Assembly: GCA_014523485.1 (NCBI GenBank)
Contig: JAATVK010000098.1
Coordinates: 1 to 10,787, forward strand
DNA length: 10,787 bases
Source of the DNA: Nitrososphaerales archaeon TH5894
GTDB lineage: Archaea > Thermoproteota > Nitrososphaeria > Nitrososphaerales > Nitrososphaeraceae
Reading direction: 5' to 3'
Made by a program: the position numbers and the translations under genes. The notes below the pieces were generated by a model. That model was not told where the DNA came from and searched no databases. It was given only the letters and a program-made list of their open reading frames with translations. Numbering within the stretch: the first letter of the stretch is position 1; each line of letters opens with the position of its first letter. Shown here one piece after another: positions 1 to 6,973 of this stretch.

Positions 1-85
1 TTACAATAATCCTCTCAAGTCATCCTCGGAGAATCAGATATAAATTTATTATCATAAGCTTACTATGAGTGAGTGTTGGAAATAT

Positions 86-511
86 TCAATAAAATCCTTT
101 TTCATGTCCTTCTATCATAATTGATCTTAATTGCTTTCTATTTAGATATGTTAAAGATTCTGAAAATGTTGTCCAAATATAATCATCATGTTCATTTGAA
201 AGAGTTATATCTCTAATACTAGTAGTAGCATAATAGAAACTAACTTCTTTTCTAGATTTGACACCTTCACCTTTGAAAAATGAATATCTAATTCTGCCAA
301 TAAAAGATAATATATTTAAATAATTTATCCCTGTCTCTTCATAGACTTCTCTAAATAGAGTTTGGATCTCAGTTTCTCCTTCTTCCTTATGACCTTGCGG
401 AAAGCCCCAATATCCTCTACGATTTCTTAATAATAGAAATTGTGGATCTTTCATTTTAGAGGAAGGTGATTGATACTTTATGACTGCTCCTACAGATTTT
501 TCTATATTCAC
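86..511 (-). CDS. Nudix hydrolase, Ap4A (diadenosine tetraphosphatase)-like
   Basis: This 141-residue protein has a complete Nudix box matching GX5EX7REUXEEXGU: Gly40, Glu46, then Arg54-Glu55 and Glu58-Glu59-x-Gly61-Ile62. The Glu residues bind the divalent metal that drives attack on a phosphate anhydride. The stretch before the box, WGFPQGHKEEGE (residues 35-46), is typical of asymmetrical Ap4A hydrolases, which clear dinucleoside polyphosphates in the cytoplasm. The length fits that group. The start is GTG, and no Shine-Dalgarno sequence precedes it. A TATA-like run at about 537-546 lies roughly 30 bases upstream on the coding strand. The gene is divergent from the tRNA gene at 592. The Nudix assignment is secure; the Ap4A substrate is inferred from the WGFPxG context, and another nucleoside diphosphate derivative is possible. 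Confidence 0.88.
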   Translation of the reverse strand: MNIEKSVGAVIKYQSPSSKMKDPQFLLLRNRRGYWGFPQGHKEEGETEIQTLFREVYEETGINYLNILSFIGRIRYSFFKGEGVKSRKEVSFYYATTSIRDITLSNEHDDYIWTTFSESLTYLNRKQLRSIMIEGHEKGFY

Positions 512-591
512 ACTACACTATTTTTTTGAATTCAGAATTATAATATTGTTTCTTAAAAATATTAATATCGAATTAAATTAATTTAGTGATA

Positions 592-665
592 GGGCCGGTC
601 GTCTAGTCTGGTAGGATACGGCATTGGCATTGCTGAGATCGTGGGTTCGAATCCCACCCGGTCCA
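592..665 (+). tRNA. tRNA-Ala (anticodon GGC)
   Basis: The 74-base cloverleaf folds fully. The acceptor stem pairs 592-598 with 658-664, and the discriminator is A at 665. The D stem pairs 601-604 with 614-617, with two G-U pairs, and the D loop carries GG at 610-611. The anticodon stem pairs 619-623 with 631-635, and the loop TTGGCAT (624-630) gives anticodon GGC at 626-628. The variable loop has five bases, and the T stem pairs 641-645 with 653-657 around TTCGAAT. The third acceptor pair is G594-U662, which is the G3-U70 identity element of alanyl-tRNA synthetase, so anticodon and acceptor agree on alanine. It would decode GCC and GCU. There is no intron and no encoded CCA tail. An AT-rich run at 556-568 is a possible box A. 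Confidence 0.96.
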
Positions 666-680
666 CTTCTCTAAAGGTAT

Positions 681-695
681 AATTAAAATATATTA
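681..695 (+). promoter_or_regulatory. TATA-like box upstream of the kinase-like gene
   Basis: An AT-only run (AATTAAAATATATTA) is centred about 27 bases before the TTG start at 716. This is the spacing expected of an archaeal box A on a leaderless transcript, and it supports the TTG start. The surroundings are very AT-rich, so the match is weak on its own. Confidence 0.35.
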
Positions 696-715
696 CCAAA
701 ATAATAAAACTTCTA

Positions 716-1417
716 TTGTATTTTATTAATTGGGAAAGAAAGATTACAACGAATCTATTTGGAAGTAATAAAGTAGTAGTAAAAAAGACTAAGTCATTTA
801 CAAATCTCAGACATTTCATTTTAATTTTTTGTTTTACCCTAATCTCTATTTTCTCTGGAAATCCATCCTCTCCTCCTGGGATCGGACAAAAAATAATTGA
901 GAATGAGAGTTTTGAATTTAGAAATAAATTGAAATCAATGGGTATTAGTACTCCGAAGCTTTTTTCAATATCATATGATGAAATAATAGAAGAATATATT
1001 AAGGGAGGAAATCTGTATTTTTATTTTAGTACAAAAACAGCTCATGATCTGGCATTTCAAGCAGGCAAAATTACTGGATTATTACACAAAAAAGGATTTG
1101 TATTTATTGATAACAAATGCCAAAATTTTTTAGTAAATAAAGATAAAGAGGTAATAAGAATCGATCTCGGCTTAATTCAGAAAACTGAAACTGTATTTGC
1201 TCAAAGCATGGATGTAGGCAGTTTTCTAGCAAGTATACTAGACTTAAATCCTCAAATATATAGAAAGGTAGCAAAAGGATTTTTGTCTGGCTATATACAA
1301 ATAACAAGTAAGAAAATACCATATCTATCAATTATTTTAAGAAATATACTAGCCTTAGGATTTGTTTATAATCATGACAATATGATAAAAAATATGGTAA
1401 ATAAGAGGATTGCCTAG
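716..1417 (+). CDS. Small kinase-fold protein (Bud32/RIO/Kdo-kinase clan)
   Basis: This 233-residue protein has the landmarks of a minimal protein-kinase-like fold. A beta-3 lysine lies in VVVKK (20-24). A Glu-rich helix and the segment GISTPKL (76-82) resemble the N-lobe of Bud32 and RIO kinases. A hinge EEYIKGG is at 92-98, a catalytic loop with Asp132 and Asn137 (FIDNKCQN), and a DLG metal-binding motif at 150-152. The usual His of the HxD/HGD loop is replaced by Phe. No glycine-rich loop is visible. A hydrophobic run (about 34-46) sits between the lysine and the helix and could be membrane-associated. The start is TTG: an in-frame stop lies at 680-682, and the next ATG (residue 75) would remove the lysine. 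A phosphotransferase acting on protein or a small molecule is inferred; the substrate is unknown. Confidence 0.7.
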   Translation: MYFINWERKITTNLFGSNKVVVKKTKSFTNLRHFILIFCFTLISIFSGNPSSPPGIGQKIIENESFEFRNKLKSMGISTPKLFSISYDEIIEEYIKGGNLYFYFSTKTAHDLAFQAGKITGLLHKKGFVFIDNKCQNFLVNKDKEVIRIDLGLIQKTETVFAQSMDVGSFLASILDLNPQIYRKVAKGFLSGYIQITSKKIPYLSIILRNILALGFVYNHDNMIKNMVNKRIA

Positions 1418-1797
1418 ATAGGTGGAAGTTCTTGTCTTTTATCAAAACCTCCAGACCCAAATTTGCAATAGAAACATTGATCTGATTGCATGTATGGTAT
1501 TTTCTGAATACTAATAGCCCCAAGCTTTAAAGCAAATTTTGTCATGATTCTATGCTTTAAGGGCATAGAAGGGATAACCTCTTTAAAATATACATTGTAA
1601 TGATCAGGACAAAATTTTAAAGTTATTTGAGCACGGTTTTTATTATTTGACTTTGACTCACTAAGGTTCTTCGCAATACTGATTTGTTCTCTAATATATT
1701 CATGCTTAGGACAAGGGCAGTCTCTTCCTAAAGGATGTTTGTATGCAGGAGTATTTTTCCAATCAAACTTTGGAAAATTTTTTTCGAAATCATCCAT
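1414..1797 (-). CDS. Cys/His-rich protein of unknown function, possible zinc binder
   Basis: I do not recognise this 127-residue protein. It has paired potential metal ligands: CPCPKH (Cys27, Cys29, His32), CPDH (Cys63, His66) and CFYC (Cys108, Cys111). This pattern would suit one zinc site built from distant pairs. There is no signal peptide and no membrane segment. The N-terminal third is rich in aromatic residues and proline, and the middle part (about 58-100) looks like a compact alpha/beta domain. The start is ATG without a Shine-Dalgarno sequence. It converges on the kinase-like gene, and the two share the CTAG at 1414-1417 as their stops. It reads divergently from the coiled-coil gene at 1932. 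Protein-like composition and organised Cys pairs argue for a real gene; a metal-binding or nucleic-acid-binding role is only inferred. Confidence 0.62.
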   Translation of the reverse strand: MDDFEKNFPKFDWKNTPAYKHPLGRDCPCPKHEYIREQISIAKNLSESKSNNKNRAQITLKFCPDHYNVYFKEVIPSMPLKHRIMTKFALKLGAISIQKIPYMQSDQCFYCKFGSGGFDKRQELPPI

Positions 1798-1900
1798 TCT
1801 TCTCAGTTGTAATATAAATTCAATATCATATAAATTATAGGATAAATTCTATCTACCGAACAATGTAAATAATAATGTTAACAAGTGATAAAAATATATA

Positions 1901-1910
1901 TTTTATAATT
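1901..1910 (+). promoter_or_regulatory. TATA box of the coiled-coil gene
   Basis: The run TTTTATAATT is centred about 27 bases before the GTG start at 1932. No Shine-Dalgarno sequence lies between them, which suggests transcription starting at or next to the GTG, giving a leaderless mRNA. Confidence 0.55.
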
Positions 1911-1931
1911 TTAGTACAAATTTAACGCGGC

Positions 1932-2927
1932 GTGAATAAAACCGAAGAAATTAATGCTTTGAGCAGTGAAGGTATCAATTCTAAAAGGAGTGATCATGAA
2001 CAAAATCTTGTATCACTGGAATCCAATCTTAAAACTCTTTTAGATTTCAAGAACTCATTACTTGAGGATCAGAAGAATGGAGAAGAGGTAATCCAAGAAT
2101 TAAACGAAAAAATAGAAGTTACGAAAAAACAGATAGACGAGGAAAGAGAAACACTAGAAGGACTCAGAATAAAATTAAAAGAAGTCAATGATGTAAAGGA
2201 AGAGGAATTTCCCAGATTTATGGAACTTAAAGAATTGGTATTAAAAGCTAGGAGTCAAATGAAGGTTATAGATGAAAAATCAGGAACCAAATCAACTAGA
2301 GAGAGAACAAATATCAAACAATTGACTAAAATCCTTGAACAATTAGAACGGGATATTCAAACTAAAAAATTATCTAAAGATGAAGAACGGAAACTCGTTG
2401 CACGGTCTAAAGAAATAGCTATTAAATTACATACAATGAAGGCCATGCATAAAAAAGAGGATCAGTACAGAACAATTTCGTCTCAATATGGAAATTTAAA
2501 GTCAAAAATTAATGAAATTTTCGACAAAAGAACAGAATTTGGAAATAAAATTGGAGAATTAAAAAAAGTACTAGATATCTTATTAGACACTAGAGAAAAA
2601 TTGTATGAAGAAAGACGAAAGATAATCAGAGATGTTAGGGAAACTGCTGCCAAATTAGAAATGGTAAATACACAAATTAATGCGATAGAATTTAGGAAAT
2701 CAAAGATAACTTCGTTTGGAGGAAAAAAACGATCTAGGGATAGTCATGACAAGAATTATTCAGGATTTCAATCATCTAAAGACAGAGCCAAAAAAAGTAA
2801 GGAAAATGTACAAATTTGGAATTCTATGAAAGAACAGGCGTTAAAGAAGATGTCTAGCGGAGAAAAATTAACATTTGATGAAATGCGACTTATTTACAGT
2901 GACATCAATAATTCAGAGAGTTTCTAA
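1932..2927 (+). CDS. Archaeal coiled-coil protein (COG1340-like)
   Basis: This 331-residue protein is highly charged and dominated by Glu, Lys, Arg, Leu and Ile. Long heptad-like coiled-coil stretches cover roughly residues 20-110 and 125-255. A basic, polar linker follows (about 258-290). The end, MKEQALKKMSSGEKLTFDEMRLIYSD, carries the GEKLTFDE element (308-315) that resembles the C-terminal tail of archaeal coiled-coil proteins grouped as COG1340, whose function is unknown. There is no signal peptide or membrane segment, so a cytoplasmic structural, scaffolding or nucleic-acid-associated role is possible. GTG is the chosen start because the TATA box sits 27 bases upstream. A T-run follows the stop, so the gene is probably transcribed alone. 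The coding call is firm; the family match is from memory. Confidence 0.82.
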   Translation: MNKTEEINALSSEGINSKRSDHEQNLVSLESNLKTLLDFKNSLLEDQKNGEEVIQELNEKIEVTKKQIDEERETLEGLRIKLKEVNDVKEEEFPRFMELKELVLKARSQMKVIDEKSGTKSTRERTNIKQLTKILEQLERDIQTKKLSKDEERKLVARSKEIAIKLHTMKAMHKKEDQYRTISSQYGNLKSKINEIFDKRTEFGNKIGELKKVLDILLDTREKLYEERRKIIRDVRETAAKLEMVNTQINAIEFRKSKITSFGGKKRSRDSHDKNYSGFQSSKDRAKKSKENVQIWNSMKEQALKKMSSGEKLTFDEMRLIYSDINNSESF

Positions 2928-2947
2928 AAAACTATATTTATTTCATG

Positions 2948-2955
2948 TTTTTTTT
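2948..2955 (+). terminator. Possible poly-T terminator after the coiled-coil gene
   Basis: Eight consecutive T residues lie about 20 bases after the TAA stop at 2925-2927, within a T-rich stretch. Archaeal termination commonly uses T-runs without a hairpin. No stem is visible here. Confidence 0.4.
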
Positions 2956-3010
2956 CACTATATTATTAGAAAATATTATTGTTAGATGGATATTTTCTTA
3001 GCATTTAAGA

Positions 3011-4186
3011 ATGTTAAAAAAGGTATATTTTACTCCCTACGGAGTAGGATTAGGTCATGCCAGTCGATTGATAAATATTGCAGAAAATGTCCAAAATAAT
3101 AATCTAGAGGTAAAATTTTCGTCCTTTGGTGAAGCTGTAGATTATATTTCTAGGTGTGGGTATAGATGTAATCAAGTACCACCTGTAGAATTTTCTTGGA
3201 ATTCTCAGGGAAGTTTTTCCTTAAAAAATTCTATCTCAAATGTTCCAAATTGGTTTAAAAATTTTCCTATTCAAATTGTTAAAGAATTAGAGCTCATGAA
3301 CAGATTTTCTCCTAATATAATAGTTTCAGATTCAAGACTTTCTTCTCTTATCTCAGCAAGATTATTAGGAATTCCTTCTTTAGTTCTCCTCAATCAGATA
3401 AAATTACTTCTATCGCCTAAACTACATTCATTTAAAGCAGGAAGGTTCTTTGAAACTGTAAATGGGGAATTTATTGGATCATTATGGTCACTTGCTAATG
3501 AGATCCTTATTCCAGATTTACCTCCTCCATATACAATTTCAGAAAATAATATTTGGAATACCACTTCAGTTTTAAAAAAAATAAAATATATAGGATTTAT
3601 AGCTCCTAAAAAGAATATTTCTGAGCAACAGATCATTAAAGTTACTAACTCATTAAATTTTTCCAATGACAAACCAATTGTTTTTTTTCATATTAGTGGT
3701 CCTGCCAAAACTAGGCTACCTTTCGTGCGCAAAGTTCTTGAAGCTCAAAAATATTTTAAAAACAATATACAGTACGTAATATCTGAAGGAAAACCAAATG
3801 GGAAAATCGAACCATTCAAGCTATCAGATAATGGTTGGTATTATGAATGGTGTCCAATAAGGGATGAACTTTTTATATTAAGCAATATCCTTGTATTGCG
3901 AGGAGGACATACAACAATATCACAAGCTATCCAATTCGGTAAACCCATAATTTCTATTCCTATAGAAAATCAGGCAGAACAAATTAGTAATTCTTATAAA
4001 ATAACAAAAATTGGAATTGGAATAATGTTAAAAACTAATGAATTAACTTCTGAAACAATAATAGAAGCAATAAATAAAATATTAAATGATAATAAATTTT
4101 CATCAAGATCAAATAAAATAATGGAGTTTTGCAATAAGTTAAATGGAATTGAGAATGTTATCGATATAATTAGGTCGTATATTTAA
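3011..4186 (+). CDS. MurG-like glycosyltransferase (GT-B fold, GT28/GT1 type)
   Basis: This 391-residue protein has the two-domain GT-B layout. The N-terminal strand and loop contain GVGLGHASR (11-19), the glycine-rich acceptor-side motif of MurG and related enzymes. The C-terminal donor domain has the signature VLRGGHTTISQAI (295-307), followed by FGKPIISIPI and ENQAEQ (319-324), which bind the nucleotide-sugar. The length is close to the family norm (350-400). No membrane segment is evident, and such enzymes usually work at the cytoplasmic membrane face. The likely reaction is transfer of a sugar, perhaps GlcNAc, from a UDP-sugar to a lipid or glycan acceptor in envelope glycan or S-layer glycosylation; donor and acceptor cannot be read from the sequence. 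The start is ATG with no clear Shine-Dalgarno sequence. The 3' end overlaps the convergent THUMP gene by 48 bases. Confidence 0.82.
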   Translation: MLKKVYFTPYGVGLGHASRLINIAENVQNNNLEVKFSSFGEAVDYISRCGYRCNQVPPVEFSWNSQGSFSLKNSISNVPNWFKNFPIQIVKELELMNRFSPNIIVSDSRLSSLISARLLGIPSLVLLNQIKLLLSPKLHSFKAGRFFETVNGEFIGSLWSLANEILIPDLPPPYTISENNIWNTTSVLKKIKYIGFIAPKKNISEQQIIKVTNSLNFSNDKPIVFFHISGPAKTRLPFVRKVLEAQKYFKNNIQYVISEGKPNGKIEPFKLSDNGWYYEWCPIRDELFILSNILVLRGGHTTISQAIQFGKPIISIPIENQAEQISNSYKITKIGIGIMLKTNELTSETIIEAINKILNDNKFSSRSNKIMEFCNKLNGIENVIDIIRSYI

Positions 4187-5278
4187 TAACCCTCTTTTTA
4201 TAGAATATACTTTTACGTTTTTTCGGAAATTATCTGATTTTATTCGAATTTTATTCCTAAGTGTTATATAAGTATTAAATTTTTTTCTAGTAAGAGTAGT
4301 TGCCATTAGATTATAATTATTAAAATTTTTAGGAAGATGGATAAAATTCAGATCCTCTTCAAATAGAATAGGCATCCATGGGATCTTACCATTTTTTATA
4401 CAAAAATTTATTGAATACTCAATTAACCAAATAGGATGCAAAATCAAATTAAATGGAATAATAACATCAATAAGATCACTAAAATAAGAACAAATATCGA
4501 TTATTAATAAGTTTACTAAAATATCAGTATTTAGATAATTATTTTCTGGAATTAATAAGTTTAATTTTAATACTTGTAATTTAAATTTGTGAATAGATAT
4601 ATGGTCAAGTATTTGATGTAATGATAATAATATGTTCTTTAAATCCATATAATCCCAATATAAAATTAATATATCCGGAAAGAACCCCATTTGTATTATT
4701 TTCTTCAAGGAAAAAAGTGAAATTTCATTATATATAATTATGAAAGCTTTCCTTTTTATTTTGCCAAAAGAATTTCCTCGTATTCCATCCAGGGACTTCC
4801 AACTTATATACGATTTAAAATTTCCTATATAAACCCTCATGACTTTACTTGCTGTTTCCTCATTTGTTGATGGTCTTGATAATCTATTAGATAATTTTTC
4901 TATTAGTAAACCAGTAGCAAGGAATTCAATATCTCGTGGTAAAAAATTAGAATTTTCTGAGTATACTCTTATAAAAAACTTTTCGTCAATAATTATTTTT
5001 TGTCCTATTTTAATTATTTTATTTATAATTGTCTTAATATTATTTTGAGAAGAACACGCTATCTCGATTTTTTTTATTCCTACAAATGAAGAAAGAATAT
5101 TAGATGCTTTAATAGGTTTGTTTAAATATATTGAAAAAAAATTCTTTTCCTGAATAATCTTAAATATAATAATATTATTTTCTTTTAATTTTTTCATTGT
5201 TGTAAGTTTTACTTCATTGATTATTGAAGAATGTGTAGGAAAAACTAATATCGCGATATCCTTTGTATCTCTAGACAT
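4139..5278 (-). CDS. THUMP-domain, ThiI-like protein with degenerate PP-loop
   Basis: This 379-residue protein resembles the front half of ThiI (tRNA 4-thiouridine synthase and thiazole sulfur carrier). Residues about 65-165 look like a THUMP RNA-binding domain: VGIKKIEIA, then FFIRVYSENSNFLPRDIEF, then RVYIGNFKSYISW. Next comes a strand-helix-strand fold (about 175-240) placed where ThiI has its ATP pyrophosphatase domain. The PP-loop SGGxDS is absent there; the matching place reads YNEISLFS (183-190). ATP-dependent thiolation is therefore unlikely, and an RNA-binding or partner-subunit role is more plausible. The C-terminal third is not recognised; no CxxC or rhodanese motif is seen. The start is ATG, 24 bases behind the upstream C39/TPR gene, so co-transcription is likely. 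The THUMP call is moderate and rests on pattern only. Confidence 0.62.
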   Translation of the reverse strand: MSRDTKDIAILVFPTHSSIINEVKLTTMKKLKENNIIIFKIIQEKNFFSIYLNKPIKASNILSSFVGIKKIEIACSSQNNIKTIINKIIKIGQKIIIDEKFFIRVYSENSNFLPRDIEFLATGLLIEKLSNRLSRPSTNEETASKVMRVYIGNFKSYISWKSLDGIRGNSFGKIKRKAFIIIYNEISLFSLKKIIQMGFFPDILILYWDYMDLKNILLSLHQILDHISIHKFKLQVLKLNLLIPENNYLNTDILVNLLIIDICSYFSDLIDVIIPFNLILHPIWLIEYSINFCIKNGKIPWMPILFEEDLNFIHLPKNFNNYNLMATTLTRKKFNTYITLRNKIRIKSDNFRKNVKVYSIKRGLLNIRPNYIDNILNSI

Positions 5279-5302
5279 TTTTAGCCCTTAAAAGTTTTAT
5301 CT

Positions 5303-6259
5303 TTAAATACTAAGTGATTTCAATGCCTCGGTGATATATTCTCTATCTTGTGCATTTGGCGTCTTTTCTAAATATAATATTAAATCTTGTTTTGCTTCTT
5401 GATTTCTATTTAATTGTAATCTAGAAAAAGCCCGATTTTTATAAATTGGACCGTATCTATTTGGATTAAGTTCAATTGCTTTCGAATAATATTTCTCAGC
5501 ACTTTGATAATCCTTAGTCTTTAAATAAAAATTACCTAAACCTCTAAATGCTAAAAAATAAGTGGCATTTAATTTAATGGCTTGAGTAAAGCACCTTATG
5601 CAGTCTATATTATTTGTTTCGCTATAACAACTCCCCAACAATGACCATGCAAAGGCATTGGATTTATCAATTTCTACGGCTTCAGTAACTTTTTTAATAG
5701 AAGAGACTAGATTCCCAGAAGAAAAGTCTCTTTCTGCTTCGAAACATAGCCTATATGACCGGGTTACCAGTAACTTATCTTTTGGTAATAAATTTTTCAT
5801 ATCTTTAGGTATTAGTATAATAGCAACATTATCTTCTTGGTTCCACTCTGAAGAGAACTTAGATTCAGGTATAGAACCGGTTGTATCGGGTTGAGGAATA
5901 TATGTTAATATCCTTTTTTCTGCATCATCATAACCAGATATTATTAGGGCATGTTGAGGTAGATCATACAACCCTGGAAAAATAACAATAGGAGGGATTC
6001 CTTGATCTATCCATTTTTTTAGATCTCTAATTGTGCTCTTACTAAAATAAGAAACAAAGTCATTTTTTTCAGCAACTTCTATTCCATTTATAATATTAGG
6101 AGAGATATAGTGATTTTTATCGCCTTCAAAATTGATAATATCTTCTCCCCAATATTTCATCACGACTGCAATTACTAATGGTAATGAAGAAGTATTTTGT
6201 TCGATTAATGGCAAATTCAAATCATGAGATGAATTACCTTGCAATTCTAATATGATCAT
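5303..6259 (-). CDS. C39-peptidase-like domain plus TPR repeats, catalytic Cys replaced
   Basis: This 318-residue protein has two parts. Residues 1-150 look like a C39-family papain-fold domain: Gln21 upstream, then SLPLVIAVVMKYWG (25-38), which lines up with the CGPAALAMVLxYYG core, then PQHALIISGYD (101-111) with the catalytic-type His103, then YIPQPDTTG (120-128) where the family has a DP motif. Serine occupies the nucleophile position (Ser25), and DP reads QP, so peptidase activity is doubtful. Residues about 168-315 hold four TPR-like units, including AFRGLGNFYLKTKDYQSAEK, which usually bind proteins. The same order of domains is known in bacterial PA2778-type cysteine peptidases. No signal peptide is visible, so it is probably cytoplasmic. 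The start is ATG, and the THUMP gene follows 24 bases downstream. A scaffold or peptide-binding role is inferred. Confidence 0.78.
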   Translation of the reverse strand: MIILELQGNSSHDLNLPLIEQNTSSLPLVIAVVMKYWGEDIINFEGDKNHYISPNIINGIEVAEKNDFVSYFSKSTIRDLKKWIDQGIPPIVIFPGLYDLPQHALIISGYDDAEKRILTYIPQPDTTGSIPESKFSSEWNQEDNVAIILIPKDMKNLLPKDKLLVTRSYRLCFEAERDFSSGNLVSSIKKVTEAVEIDKSNAFAWSLLGSCYSETNNIDCIRCFTQAIKLNATYFLAFRGLGNFYLKTKDYQSAEKYYSKAIELNPNRYGPIYKNRAFSRLQLNRNQEAKQDLILYLEKTPNAQDREYITEALKSLSI

Positions 6260-6575
6260 TTTATATCAAATAAAAACTATCCTATCCTTTTCCTCTTAAG
6301 AAAATTAATCAATTATCATATCGGTATGGATATACTATATTATAAAATATTGATTGTGTAAGAATTGATAAAACAATACAAATTGGATTTGAATATTTAT
6401 TTTGAATGTGACTAAATATAGTGCTTTCTTAATAATAAGTACAATAATAAAAAATTGGAAAAAAATAATCAAATGAAAAAAATTAACAAACATTTCCTTG
6501 AATTTAGAAGTCTACAAGAGAAAAGACTGCTAGAGAATGGAATTTAATTCTTCTATAAATGATCCTAAAAAGAAA

Positions 6576-6591
6576 TTATAAAATTTTATAA
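6576..6591. repeat. 16-bp perfect AT palindrome
   Basis: TTATAAAATTTTATAA reads the same on both strands. It resembles a bidirectional TATA element but has no gene start at a suitable distance. In such AT-rich DNA a palindrome of this length can arise by chance. Confidence 0.6.
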
Positions 6592-6956
6592 ATTATGTTT
6601 AAATTATTAGATCACATAAACAATATGTAATTAAATTAGATATAACAATTTTAAATTCTTATTAGATTAATCATATTATTTTATCTTGTAATTATACCAG
6701 TACTTTTTTTAATATATTTGGTTTATTGTTATAATAAAATTACTCCAATATTTCGCTTAATATGAATATACAAGGAATTGAGATCTCAGCATTAAGTTGA
6801 AATATAAGTGTGATGACAGTTTTTATGTAACCATCATCCCTAATTTTAAATATATAGATATTATAAATAAAGATATTCATAAATTGTTGATAAAAATTTA
6901 AATTGATTTTCTTTAGTCCTAGGTAATGGGATTCTTAATAATTTTGTAACTGAATT

Positions 6957-6973
6957 GGTACTATACAAGTACC
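6957..6973. repeat. Hairpin with 6-bp arms, mutually exclusive with an outer 7-bp repeat
   Basis: GGTACT (6957-6962) and AGTACC (6968-6973) form a perfect stem with a 5-base loop. The right arm also takes part in a second inverted repeat, CTAGGTA (6919-6925) with TACCTAG (6970-6976), so only one of the two structures could form at a time. It lies about 70 bases past the stop of the glutamine amidotransferase gene. It lacks the following T-run, on either strand, that would make it a terminator. Confidence 0.5.

Noticed and set aside
1..85. Possible tail of an upstream gene (short plus-strand frames ending at 43 and 68, and a minus-strand peptide ending at 1-3)
   Set aside because: Each frame is too short to judge and none shows a recognisable protein end; the minus-strand one is preceded by an in-frame stop.
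583..819. Minus-strand 78-codon frame ending in VGFEPTISAMPMPYPTRL
   Set aside because: It is the reverse translation of the tRNA-Ala gene; RVGFEPT-type peptides are a well-known false product of antisense tRNA sequence.
1104..1523. Minus-strand frames inside the kinase-like gene and across the convergent junction (1104-1331 and 1332-1523)
   Set aside because: They are antisense to well-supported genes or in another frame of the Cys-rich gene, and have no recognisable motif.
3394..3672. Minus-strand 92-codon frame inside the glycosyltransferase gene
   Set aside because: It lies wholly opposite a gene with clear GT-B motifs and has low-complexity, shadow-like composition.
6810..6838. GTGATGA as a possible C box of a C/D box small RNA, with a nearby GATGA/TCATC inverted repeat
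   Set aside because: No CTGA D box is found within the expected 50-70 bases, and the minus strand also lacks a matching pair of boxes.
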